Shown here: positions 5,529 to 12,444 of the stretch, piece by piece | Numbering within the stretch: position 1 is the first letter of the stretch | How the letters are laid out: each line of letters starts with the position of its first letter | Source of the DNA: an uncultured Oscillospiraceae bacterium | Lineage (GTDB): Bacteria; Bacillota; Clostridia; Oscillospirales; Oscillospiraceae | Direction of reading: 5' to 3' | DNA length: 13,279 bases | NCBI GenBank assembly: GCA_947631805.1 | Contig: CANRNA010000027.1 | Span: 1 to 13,279, forward strand | Program-made: the position numbers and the translations under genes | The notes under the pieces: model-generated | Databases searched by the model: none | The model's input: only the letters and a program-made list of their open reading frames with translations | What the model was told of the DNA's origin: nothing

Positions 5529-6485
5529 ATGGATGTTTTGAAGAGATTGGAAGCGTCGGGCATCGTGCCCGTCGTGGTCCTGGAGAACGCGGAGGACGCC
5601 GTCCCCACCGCGAAAGCCCTGGCCGCGGGCGGCGTGGACGTGATGGAGATCACCTTCCGCACCGCCGCCGCGCCGGACTCCATCCGCGCCGTGGCGAAGG
5701 AGTGCCCCGACGTGCTGGTGGGCGCCGGTACGGTCATCAATCTGGACCAGTGCAAGCTGGCGGTGGAGTGCGGCGCGAAGTTCATCGTCTCCCCCGGCTA
5801 CGACGAGGAGGTCGTGTCCTGGTGCGTGGACAACGGCATCCCCGTGACCCCCGGCTGCGTGACCCCCACCGAGATCATGGCCGCGCTGAAGCACGGGCTG
5901 AAGGTCCTGAAGTTCTTCCCGGCCAACGTCTACGGGGGCCTGAGCGCCATCAAGTCCCTAGCCGGTCCCTTCGTGGGCATCAAATTCATCCCCACCGGCG
6001 GCGTGAACCAGCAGAACATCGGCGAGTTCGCGGCCAGCCCCTACGTCCATGCCGTGGGCGGCAGCTGGATCTGCCCCAAGGCGGATATCGCGGCCCACAA
6101 CTTTGAGAAGATAACCCAGCTGAGCATCGAGGCGCGCAAGGGCTTCCTGGGCTTCGAGATGGCCCACATCGGCATCAACTGCGCCGACGCGGACGAGTCT
6201 CTGGCCGTGTCCGAGAGCTTCGGCAAGGCCTTCGGCTTCCCCGTGAAGCAGGGCAACTCCTCCAACTTCGCCTCCCCGGGGGTGGAAGTGCTCAAGAGCA
6301 TGTATCTGGGCAAGAACGGCCATGTGGCCATTCGCACCAACAAGATCGAGACGGCTATGGCCGAGCTGGAGCGCCAGGGCTTCACCGTGGATATGGACAC
6401 GGCCAAGATGAAGGGCTCTCGGGTCAACGCTGTGTATCTGAAGGACGAGATCGGCGGCTTTGCCGTGCATCTGCTGCAAAAGTAA
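5529..6485 (+). CDS. kdgA: KDPG/KHG aldolase fused to a C-terminal VOC (glyoxalase-fold) domain
   Basis: Residues 1 to about 203 are a class I KDPG aldolase (EC 4.1.2.14), which cleaves 2-keto-3-deoxy-6-phosphogluconate to pyruvate and glyceraldehyde-3-phosphate. The catalytic set is present: E40 and R44 in MEITFRT, GAGTV (65-69), GCVTPTE (109-115), Schiff-base lysine K128 in KFFPA, and PTGGV (155-159), each offset by five from E. coli Eda (E45, R49, K133). Eda-type enzymes are about 205-215 aa; this one is 318. The added residues, about 208-318, look like a VOC domain, starting MAHIGINC (H213), then GHVAIRT (H265) and an amphipathic helix, and ending KDEIGGFAVHLLQK. The start at 5529 follows AAAGGAG (5514-5520); the frame stays open far upstream but only across the antisense of the neighbouring gene. 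It is first in kdgA-kdgK-kduD. The role of the VOC half is unknown. Confidence 0.93.
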   Translation: MDVLKRLEASGIVPVVVLENAEDAVPTAKALAAGGVDVMEITFRTAAAPDSIRAVAKECPDVLVGAGTVINLDQCKLAVECGAKFIVSPGYDEEVVSWCVDNGIPVTPGCVTPTEIMAALKHGLKVLKFFPANVYGGLSAIKSLAGPFVGIKFIPTGGVNQQNIGEFAASPYVHAVGGSWICPKADIAAHNFEKITQLSIEARKGFLGFEMAHIGINCADADESLAVSESFGKAFGFPVKQGNSSNFASPGVEVLKSMYLGKNGHVAIRTNKIETAMAELERQGFTVDMDTAKMKGSRVNAVYLKDEIGGFAVHLLQK

Positions 6486-6501
6486 AGGGAGGAGACAGAC
6501 C

Positions 6502-7527
6502 ATGAAATATTTGACCTTTGGTGAGATCATGCTGCGGCTCAAGGCCCCCGGCCATGAGCGCTTCTTCCAGAGCCCCATGCTGGAGGCCACCTTCGGCGGC
6601 GGCGAGGCCAACGTGGCGGTGAGCCTGGCCAACTACGGCCAGGACGTGGGCTTTCTGACGGTCCTGCCGGAGAACGCCATCGGCGACGAGTGCGTCAAGG
6701 AGCTGCGCCGGTTCGGCGTGGACGTGTCCCGCATCCAGCGGGGCCCCGGCCGGATGGGCATCTATTACCTGGAGGGCGGCGCCAACCAACTGCCCAGCAA
6801 GGTGGTCTATGACCGGGCCTATTCCGCCATCGCCGTGGCAAAGCCCGGCGACATCGACTGGGACAAGGCCTTCGAGGGCGTGGAGTGGTTCCACATCACC
6901 GGTATCACCCCGGCCATTTCCGAGACGGCCATGGAGCTGAGCCTGGAGAGCGTGAAGGAAGCGAAGAAGCGGGGCATCACCGTTTCCTGCGACCTGAACT
7001 ACCGGAAGAACCTGTGGAAGTACGGCAAGAAGGCCTCCGAGGTCATGCGGGAGATAGCCAACTACGTGGACGTGGCCGTGGCCAACGAGGAGGACGTGCA
7101 GAAGTCCCTGGAGATCACCACCGACGTGGTGGTGGAGTCCGGCGAGCTGGACCGCAGCAAGTACAAGGCCCTGGGCGACAAGGTGCTGGCGGCCTATCCC
7201 AACATGAAGATGATCGCCATCACCCTGCGGGAGAGCAAGAGCGCCGACTCCAACGGCTGGGCGGCCTGCCTGAACGACAGGGAGCACTTCTATGAGTCCA
7301 AGCGGTACATGATCAGTGATATCATCGACCGCGTGGGCGGCGGCGACAGCTTTGCCGGCGGCCTCATCTACGGGCTGAACACCTACGACGACAAGCAGAA
7401 GGCCCTGGAGTTCGCCGTGGCGGCCTCCTGCCTGAAGCACAGCGTCATCGGCGACTTCAACCGGGTGGGCGTGTCCGACGTGGAGAAGCTCATGGGCGGC
7501 GACGGCACGGGCCGCGTCCAGAGATAA
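6502..7527 (+). CDS. kdgK: 2-keto-3-deoxygluconate kinase (PfkB family)
   Basis: KdgK (EC 2.7.1.45) phosphorylates 2-keto-3-deoxygluconate with ATP to give KDPG, the substrate of the aldolase encoded just upstream. The 341-aa protein is a ribokinase/PfkB sugar kinase: the N-terminal FGGGEANVAVSLA (31-43) is the first family signature region, and IIDRVGGGDSFAGGLIYG (274-291) is the second, with D282 the catalytic base and the GGGD anion hole. GIYYLEGGANQLPSKVVYDR (86-105) resembles the KDG-binding part of known KdgK enzymes. The start follows AAAGGGAGGA (6484-6493), which begins at the kdgA stop codon, 16 bp upstream. Other sugar-acid kinases of this family are the main alternative, but the pathway context favours KDG. 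Confidence 0.93.
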   Translation: MKYLTFGEIMLRLKAPGHERFFQSPMLEATFGGGEANVAVSLANYGQDVGFLTVLPENAIGDECVKELRRFGVDVSRIQRGPGRMGIYYLEGGANQLPSKVVYDRAYSAIAVAKPGDIDWDKAFEGVEWFHITGITPAISETAMELSLESVKEAKKRGITVSCDLNYRKNLWKYGKKASEVMREIANYVDVAVANEEDVQKSLEITTDVVVESGELDRSKYKALGDKVLAAYPNMKMIAITLRESKSADSNGWAACLNDREHFYESKRYMISDIIDRVGGGDSFAGGLIYGLNTYDDKQKALEFAVAASCLKHSVIGDFNRVGVSDVEKLMGGDGTGRVQR

Positions 7528-7542
7528 GGAGGCCCCGCGTCC

Positions 7543-8343
7543 ATGGATGTGACGAAACTGTTTTCCCTGGAGGGAAAGGTCGCCCTTGTGACCGGCGCGG
7601 CCTACGGCATCGGCTTCGCCATCGCCGAAGGATTCGCGGCCGCCGGGGCGAAGATTGCCTTCAACTGCCGGGGCGAAAAGCACATGGAGGAGGCCCTCAA
7701 GGCCTATAAGGAAAAGGGCATCGACGCCCATGGCTATTTTGCCGACGTGACGAAGGAGGACCAGGTCGCCAAGCTGGTGGCCGACATCGAGCGGGACCTG
7801 GGGCCGGTGGATATCCTGGTCAATAACGCCGGTATCATCAAGCGCATCCCCATGCTGGAGATGGAGGCCGACGCGTTCCGGGAGGTCATCGACATCGACC
7901 TGGTGTCGCCCTTCATCGTGGCGAAGGCGGTCATTCCGGGGATGCTCAAGAAGGGACACGGCAAGATCATCAACGTCTGCTCCATGATGAGCGAGCTGGG
8001 CAGAGAGACCGTCTCCGCCTACGCCGCCGCCAAGGGCGGGCTGAAGATGCTGACCCGGAACATCTGCTCAGAATACGGCGAGTACAACATCCAGTGCAAC
8101 GGCATCGGCCCCGGCTATATCGCCACGCCCCAGACCGCGCCCTTGCGGGAGCGGCAGCCGGACGGCAGCCGTCACCCCTTCGACCAGTTCATCATCGCCA
8201 AGACCCCGGCCGGGCGCTGGGGCGAGGCGGAGGACCTGATGGGCCCGGCCCTGTTCCTGGCCTCCGACGCCTCCAATTTCGTCAACGGCCACATCCTGTA
8301 TGTGGACGGAGGTATCCTGGCCTACATCGGCAAGCAGCCCTGA
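7543..8343 (+). CDS. kduD: 2-dehydro-3-deoxy-D-gluconate 5-dehydrogenase (KduD-type SDR)
   Basis: This is a 266-aa short-chain dehydrogenase/reductase. The cofactor site TGAAYGIG (17-24), NNAG (94-97), and the catalytic S147, Y160 and K164 (YAAAK) are all present, and the C-terminal IIAKTPAGRWG (217-227) and NGHILYVDGG (248-257) are typical of the KduD/gluconate 5-dehydrogenase branch. With kduI and kdgK in the locus, the expected reaction is NAD(P)H-dependent reduction of 2,5-diketo-3-deoxygluconate to KDG (EC 1.1.1.127). Firmicute members are often labelled gluconate 5-dehydrogenase; streptococcal DhuD in hyaluronan breakdown is a related precedent. The start follows AAGGAGG (7527-7533), 15 bp after kdgK. 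Confidence 0.92.
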   Translation: MDVTKLFSLEGKVALVTGAAYGIGFAIAEGFAAAGAKIAFNCRGEKHMEEALKAYKEKGIDAHGYFADVTKEDQVAKLVADIERDLGPVDILVNNAGIIKRIPMLEMEADAFREVIDIDLVSPFIVAKAVIPGMLKKGHGKIINVCSMMSELGRETVSAYAAAKGGLKMLTRNICSEYGEYNIQCNGIGPGYIATPQTAPLRERQPDGSRHPFDQFIIAKTPAGRWGEAEDLMGPALFLASDASNFVNGHILYVDGGILAYIGKQP

Positions 8344-8354
8344 CCCATACCCTG

Positions 8355-8390
8355 AAAAAAGCGATGCCAGCCGCATTCCGCGGCTGGCAT
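8355..8390. terminator. Bidirectional terminator between kduD and ybaK
   Basis: ATGCCAGCCGC (8364-8374) pairs perfectly with GCGGCTGGCAT (8380-8390) around an ATTCC loop. On the minus strand the stem is followed by CGC and six T residues (complement of A8355-8360), a good terminator for the racemase-proC-ybaK operon. On the plus strand the trailing TTTGCATACCCTTTT is weaker but may end the kduD transcript. Confidence 0.82.
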
Positions 8391-8403
8391 TTGCATACCC
8401 TTT

Positions 8404-8865
8404 TCAGTCCTTTATCACGTCGGCGCAGACGCCGTCCGTGAACCGGATGAGGGCCTCCGGCTCCACGGCCATTTGCAGGCCCCGCTGGCCCCCGCTGACG
8501 AAAATGGCGTCATAGAGGATGGCGGTCTCGTCGAAGATGGTGGGGAACTTCTTTTTCATCCCCACGGGGGAGCAGCCCCCGTGGACGTAGCCGGTGAGGG
8601 GGAGGAGCTCCTTTAAGTGTATCATCTCCACCCGCTTGTCTCCGGCGGCCTGGGCGCATTTTTTCAGGTCCAGCTCCTGGTCCACGGGAATGCAGAACAC
8701 CAGCGGGCCCCGGCGCTCGCCCCGTGTCACCAGGGTCTTGAACATCCGCTCCCGGAGGGCGGGGTCGGCGTGGCCGCAGGGGTCGGCCTCGTCGTAGACG
8801 AACTCCCGTGTCTCGTAGGGGATACCGGCCGCGTCCAGCAGGCGGAGAGCATTGGTCTTCGTCAT
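8404..8865 (-). CDS. ybaK: Cys-tRNA(Pro)/Cys-tRNA(Cys) deacylase, YbaK/EbsC family
   Basis: YbaK is a cytoplasmic trans-editing enzyme that hydrolyses Cys-tRNA(Pro) made in error by prolyl-tRNA synthetase. The 153-aa protein carries MFKTLVTRG (41-49), whose K43 corresponds to the essential lysine K46 of E. coli YbaK, and the hallmark GYVHGGCSPVGMKKKFPT (92-109) and SGGQRGLQ (124-131). The start at 8865 is chosen for the family-typical N-terminus MTKTNALRLLDAAGI; an in-frame ATG upstream (8946) would overlap proC and add proline-rich noise. A GAAAGTGAG stretch about 7 nt upstream is a weak ribosome binding site, consistent with translational coupling to proC, whose stop is 7 bp away. Confidence 0.93.
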   Translation of the reverse strand: MTKTNALRLLDAAGIPYETREFVYDEADPCGHADPALRERMFKTLVTRGERRGPLVFCIPVDQELDLKKCAQAAGDKRVEMIHLKELLPLTGYVHGGCSPVGMKKKFPTIFDETAILYDAIFVSGGQRGLQMAVEPEALIRFTDGVCADVIKD

Positions 8866-8872
8866 GGCGCGC

Positions 8873-9670
8873 TCACTTTCCCATGGCCTGTGTGCGCTCC
8901 ACGGCGGCCATGACCGCCCGGGAGGCGGCAGCCCGGAAGGAGGCATCCTCCAGGGCCAGCACGCCCCGGATGGTGGACCCGCCGGGGGAGCATACGGCGT
9001 CCTTCAGCGCTCCGGGGTGACGGCCGTCCTGCCCGGCCAGGGCGGCGGCCCCCTCCACCGCGGCGGCGGCGTAGGTCAGGGCCATGGACCGGGGCATGCC
9101 ACAGGCAACGGCCCCGTCGGACAGGGCCTCGATGAACATATAGGTGAAAGCGGGGGTACACCCGCCTATGACGCTGGCGATGTCCATCAGATTTTCCGGG
9201 CAGGGGTCGAACCTGCCAGCGCCGGACATGGCGGCGATGAGGCCGGGGGCGTCCTGGGGCTGGGTGTCCTTTTCGCACCAGGCGATAAGGCCCCGGCCCA
9301 CGGCCACCGGCGTGTTGGGGCACAGGCGGATGACCGGCCAGGGGGCGCCAGCCATGGTCTGGATGGCGGCGGTGTCCAGGGCGGCGGCCATGGACACCAG
9401 CACGAACCGGTCGGTCCGGGCGGCCAGCACAGGGGACAAAGCCCCCAGACAGGCGGCCATATCCTTGGGCTTGACCCCCAGGAAGATGTAGCGGGCCTGG
9501 GCGGCCTCCGCCGCCGTGCCCACGGCGCAGCCAAGCTCGCGGGCCAAAAGCTCCGCCTTCTCCGGGGTGCGGTTGCTCAGGATGATATCAGCCGCCGGGG
9601 TGACGGTCACGGCGGCCCGTGCCAGGGCGCCGCCCATATTGCCCGTGCCGATAAAGCCGAGAAGATACAT
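8873..9670 (-). CDS. proC: Pyrroline-5-carboxylate reductase
   Basis: ProC (EC 1.5.1.2) reduces pyrroline-5-carboxylate to proline with NAD(P)H, the last step of proline synthesis. The 265-aa protein begins with the Rossmann motif GFIGTGNMGGA (5-15), then SNRTPEK (32-38), LGVKP (64-68), CPNTPVAVG (117-125, usually MPNTP), and the ProC signature region with EALSDGAVACGMPR (181-194) and LKDAVCSPGGSTIRG (222-236). The start at 9670 is favoured over an upstream ATG (9700) by AAGGAGG (9686-9680, minus strand) at proper spacing and by the fit of the Rossmann strand to the family. It lies between the racemase gene (74 bp) and ybaK (7 bp). Confidence 0.94.
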   Translation of the reverse strand: MYLLGFIGTGNMGGALARAAVTVTPAADIILSNRTPEKAELLARELGCAVGTAAEAAQARYIFLGVKPKDMAACLGALSPVLAARTDRFVLVSMAAALDTAAIQTMAGAPWPVIRLCPNTPVAVGRGLIAWCEKDTQPQDAPGLIAAMSGAGRFDPCPENLMDIASVIGGCTPAFTYMFIEALSDGAVACGMPRSMALTYAAAAVEGAAALAGQDGRHPGALKDAVCSPGGSTIRGVLALEDASFRAAASRAVMAAVERTQAMGK

Positions 9671-9692
9671 GGTCAGGTTCCTCCTTATAAAG

Positions 9693-9710
9693 TGTCCCAA
9701 AAATGGGACA
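9693..9710. repeat. 18-bp palindrome in the racemase-proC gap
   Basis: TGTCCCA (9693-9699) and TGGGACA (9704-9710) are perfect inverted repeats around AAAA. On the minus-strand message this makes a 7-bp hairpin with a UUUU loop, ending 6 nt before the proC ribosome binding site. It could be an operator, a processing/stability element or a weak attenuator; no U-run of terminator quality follows. Confidence 0.6.
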
Positions 9711-9744
9711 GGTCTGGTTGCGGAAAAGGGGCTTATGTGCTATA

Positions 9745-10455
9745 CTACCACGGGTCGGGGGCCGTGGTCTCGGCCCCGGCGGCCTTCACGGCGGCGAAGG
9801 CCAGCACCCGCGTGGGGTCCAGGCAGCCGTCCGTCAGGCCCAGGGCCCGGAAGGCGATGGGCAGCTCCGTGCAGGCCAGGACGAGCTTTTCCGCCCCCCG
9901 GTCCCGCAGGTCCCGGATGATATCCTCCACGGGGACGGAGGCAAGGGGAATGGCCCGTGCCTTCACCCCCTGGTAGATGAGGCGCATGACCTGCTCCTGC
10001 ATGGGAGCGGAGGGATACAGGGCCTCCACGCCCGCCTGGGCCAGGGCGTCGCCGTATACGCCGCTTTGCACCGTGCCGTCCGTTGCCAGGACCCCCGCCG
10101 CCCGGACACCGGCGTCTCTCAGCACCGCCGCCGTCTCCCGGGCGATGTGCAGCACGGGGATATGCACAGCGGCGGCCACGTCGGCATAGTAATAGTGTGC
10201 GGTGTTGCAGGGCATGATGAGCAGTTCCGCCCCCGCCGCCTCCAGGAGCCGGGCGCTCTTTTGCAGCTCCGGCACCGGGTCCGGCCCGCCCCGGAGGATG
10301 GCCTCCGTCCGGTCCGGGATGGCAGTGTTGCAGTCGGTGATGATGTGCAGGTGGTCCTGATCCCTGGACGCCTTTGTGAGGGCGATGATCTTTTCCATCA
10401 GGTCACAGGTGGCGGCGGGACCCATGCCGCCGATGATGCCCACGGTTTTTTTCAT
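9745..10455 (-). CDS. Aspartate/glutamate racemase family protein
   Basis: This 236-aa cytoplasmic protein belongs to the cofactor-independent Asp/Glu racemase family (YgeA/RacX branch). The two catalytic cysteines are in place: C83 in MPCNTAH (81-87) and C195 in ACTELP (194-199). GIIGGMGPAAT (6-16) and DCNTAIPDRT (41-50) are typical of the branch. It probably interconverts L- and D-forms of aspartate or another amino acid; the substrate cannot be read from the sequence, and members of this branch vary. GGGAGG lies just before the start at 10455. It heads an operon with proC and ybaK and is divergent from murI, a second racemase of a different subfamily. Confidence 0.9.
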   Translation of the reverse strand: MKKTVGIIGGMGPAATCDLMEKIIALTKASRDQDHLHIITDCNTAIPDRTEAILRGGPDPVPELQKSARLLEAAGAELLIMPCNTAHYYYADVAAAVHIPVLHIARETAAVLRDAGVRAAGVLATDGTVQSGVYGDALAQAGVEALYPSAPMQEQVMRLIYQGVKARAIPLASVPVEDIIRDLRDRGAEKLVLACTELPIAFRALGLTDGCLDPTRVLAFAAVKAAGAETTAPDPW

Positions 10456-10479
10456 GGTGCGCCTCCCGTGTTTTTCCCT

Positions 10480-10508
10480 ATTTTAGGCGCACAGCGGCCC
10501 AACGTCAA
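10480..10508 (-). promoter_or_regulatory. Promoter of the racemase-proC-ybaK operon
   Basis: On the minus strand, TTGACG (10508-10503) is followed after exactly 17 bp by TAAAAT (10485-10480), matching 10 of 12 consensus bases. The predicted start near 10473 gives a short leader containing the GGGAGG ribosome binding site of the racemase. The murI promoter in the opposite direction is not evident within the 76-bp gap. Confidence 0.75.
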
Positions 10509-10531
10509 GCATGATTTGAGAGGACAGCTTT

Positions 10532-11335
10532 ATGGATACACGGCCAATCGGCATTTTTGACTCCGGCCTGGGCGGTCTGACCGCCGTGCGGGCCCTGACG
10601 GCGGCGGCCCCCTGGGAGAGCTTCGTCTATCTGGGGGACACGGCCAACGCCCCATACGGGGATAAGACCAGGGAGGAGATACGGGCCCTGAGCCGCCGGA
10701 ATATCGCCTTTCTCCGGTCCAGGGGGGTGAAGGCCCTGCTGGCGGCCTGCAACACCTCCACGGCCAACGCCATGGACCAGATGCTGGACGAGAACCGGGA
10801 CCTGCCTGTGCTGGGGGTCATCGAGCCCGCCGCCGAGGCGGCGGTATCCGCCACGGAAAAGGGCCGCATAGGGCTGATGGCCACGGCGGCCACGGTGGCC
10901 AGCGGAGCCTACGAGCGGGCGGTGCGGCGGCTGTTGCCGGACGCGGCCGTCACGGCGGTGGCCTGCCCCAAGCTGGTGCCCCTGGTGGAGAGCGGCCACA
11001 CGGACGCGGACGACCCGGCCCTGCGCCGGGCGGCGGAGGAGTATGCCGCGCCCCTGCGCCAGGCGGGGACGGACACAGTGATACTGGGCTGCACCCATTA
11101 TCCCATCATCCGCCGGGCCATTCGCCGGGCGATGGGGCCGGACGTGACGCTCATCGACTCCGGGGCGGCCTCCGTGGGGGCGCTGCTGAAGGCCCTGGAG
11201 GCCCGTGACGCCCTGGGAGACACGGAAAAGCCCGGCAGCCGCAATTTCTTTTGCAGCGCCGGGCGGGACAGATTCATTGCCGGGGGCTCCGCCTTTTTGG
11301 GGTGGGACATCGCCTCCCGGACGGAACAGATATAG
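10532..11335 (+). CDS. murI: Glutamate racemase
   Basis: MurI (EC 5.1.1.3) makes D-glutamate for peptidoglycan. The 267-aa protein has the family N-terminus IGIFDSGLGGLTAVRAL (6-22) with D10 and S11, LGDTANAPYGDKT (34-46), catalytic C73 in ACNTSTA and catalytic C187 in GCTHYP, all at normal spacing. The start follows GAGAGGA (10518-10524). It is divergent from the Asp/Glu-type racemase and its stop lies 11 bp before the WYL regulator start, so the two are probably co-transcribed. The last 30 or so residues, including FFCSAGRDRF, are typical of Firmicute MurI. Confidence 0.96.
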   Translation: MDTRPIGIFDSGLGGLTAVRALTAAAPWESFVYLGDTANAPYGDKTREEIRALSRRNIAFLRSRGVKALLAACNTSTANAMDQMLDENRDLPVLGVIEPAAEAAVSATEKGRIGLMATAATVASGAYERAVRRLLPDAAVTAVACPKLVPLVESGHTDADDPALRRAAEEYAAPLRQAGTDTVILGCTHYPIIRRAIRRAMGPDVTLIDSGAASVGALLKALEARDALGDTEKPGSRNFFCSAGRDRFIAGGSAFLGWDIASRTEQI

Positions 11336-11346
11336 GAGGCGGGACC

Positions 11347-12339
11347 ATGGCCAAGTCTTCCAACCAAAAGCTGAAGCTGCTGTACCTCTGCCGGTATCTG
11401 TTGCGCCACTCAGACGAGGAGCACCCGGTGACGGTGGCCCAGATGATAGACTATCTGTCCCGGCAGGACATCGCCGCCGAGCGCAAGAGCATCTATGACG
11501 ACATGGAGGCCCTGCGGCTGTTCGGATTGGACGTGCAGACCGTGCGGATAGGGTCCGCCACCGGGTATTTCATCGGCCAGCGGGAGTTTCAGCTCCCGGA
11601 GCTGAAGCTGCTGGTGGACAGCGTCCAGTCGTCCAAGTTCATCACGGAAAAGAAGTCCCTGGAGCTCATCGGCAAGCTGGAGGGCCTGACAAGCGAGTAC
11701 GGGGCCCGAGAGCTGAGCCACCAGGTGTATGTCCGGGGCCGCATCAAGACCATGAACGAGTCCATTTACTACAACGTGGACGAGATACACGCCGCCATCG
11801 ACCAGGACCGGGCCATCACGTTCAAATACTTCGAGTGGAGCGTGTCCAAGGAGCGGGTCTGGCGGCGGGGCGGCAAGCGCTACGCCGTCAGCCCCTGGGC
11901 GCTGATGTGGGACGACGAGAACTATTATCTGCTGGCCTTCGACCCGGAGGCGGGCCATATCAAGCACTTCCGGGTGGACAAAATGGGCGCCATCGCCCTG
12001 ACGGACAAGCCCCGCCAGGGGGCGGAGGTGTTCGCCCAGCTGGATATGGGCGCTTACACCAACACCCACTTCGGCATGTTCTCCGGGGACGTGCAGCCGG
12101 TGCGGCTGGCCTTTGAAAACGCCCTGGCGGGGCCGGTCATAGACCAGTTCGGGGCCGACGTGAGCCTGGTGCCCCTGGACGAGGGCCACTTCTCCGTGAC
12201 GGTGCGGGTGGCGGTGAATGTGCAGCTGTTCGGGTGGCTGTGCGGGTTCGGGACCAGGGCCAGGATATTGGCCCCGGCCTCCGCGGCGGAGCAGATGCGG
12301 GCCCTGCTGACAGATGTGGCCGGGCTATACGGTCAGTAG
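11347..12339 (+). CDS. WYL-domain transcriptional regulator
   Basis: This is a 330-aa DNA-binding regulator with an N-terminal winged helix-turn-helix (about 5-65, with the ERKSIYDDMEALRLFG recognition region 45-60), a central WYL domain (about 140-215, containing SPWALMWDDENYYLLAFD at 182-199, where the family's W-Y-L triad is W184, Y193/Y194 and L195/L196), and a WCX-type C-terminal extension (about 245-325). WYL proteins sense small ligands or nucleic acids and regulate diverse targets, so the target here is unknown. The start at 11347 follows AGGAGGCGGG (11333-11342, overlapping the murI stop); the frame is open upstream inside murI but that part is not family-like. Its last 7 bp overlap, tail to tail, with the small minus-strand frame ending at 12333. 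Confidence 0.92.
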   Translation: MAKSSNQKLKLLYLCRYLLRHSDEEHPVTVAQMIDYLSRQDIAAERKSIYDDMEALRLFGLDVQTVRIGSATGYFIGQREFQLPELKLLVDSVQSSKFITEKKSLELIGKLEGLTSEYGARELSHQVYVRGRIKTMNESIYYNVDEIHAAIDQDRAITFKYFEWSVSKERVWRRGGKRYAVSPWALMWDDENYYLLAFDPEAGHIKHFRVDKMGAIALTDKPRQGAEVFAQLDMGAYTNTHFGMFSGDVQPVRLAFENALAGPVIDQFGADVSLVPLDEGHFSVTVRVAVNVQLFGWLCGFGTRARILAPASAAEQMRALLTDVAGLYGQ

Positions 12340-12440
12340 AGGACCCGGCAGAGCAGGTCCATCCACCCCTCCGCGGTGACGGCCAGCCCCAGAATGCCCC
12401 AGAATATCACGTGGTGCAGGATGTGCTTGCGCTTTGACAT
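12333..12440 (-). CDS. Small putative membrane protein, 35 aa
   Basis: This short frame encodes 35 residues starting MSKRKHILHHVIFWGILG. It has a basic N-terminus, a hydrophobic segment (about 7-23) compatible with one membrane span, and a tail containing one Cys (C31). AAGGGAG (12455-12449 on the minus strand) is 8 nt before the ATG, a near-ideal ribosome binding site, which argues against chance. Its stop codon overlaps the end of the WYL regulator gene by 7 bp. No similarity is recognised. The ribosome binding site is partly inside a long hairpin, which suggests controlled translation. A random frame with a lucky ribosome binding site is the alternative. Confidence 0.55.
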   Translation of the reverse strand: MSKRKHILHHVIFWGILGLAVTAEGWMDLLCRVLY

Positions 12441-12444
12441 GAAA

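Noticed and set aside
6424..7959. A 511-codon minus-strand open frame across kdgK and the start of kduD.
   Set aside because: Its composition (His, Val, Gly, Asp and Leu rich, no domain) is the usual antisense shadow of GC-rich genes, and the plus-strand genes have intact catalytic motifs.
9718..9746. A plus-strand promoter-like pair, TTGCGG-N17-TATACT, pointing into the racemase gene as antisense.
   Set aside because: The -35 matches only three consensus bases and no gene lies downstream in that direction; antisense transcription would need mapping to be claimed.
8852..10560. Long plus-strand open frames opposite proC and the racemase gene.
   Set aside because: Gly/His/Arg-rich shadow translations without motifs; the minus-strand genes are complete with signatures and ribosome binding sites.
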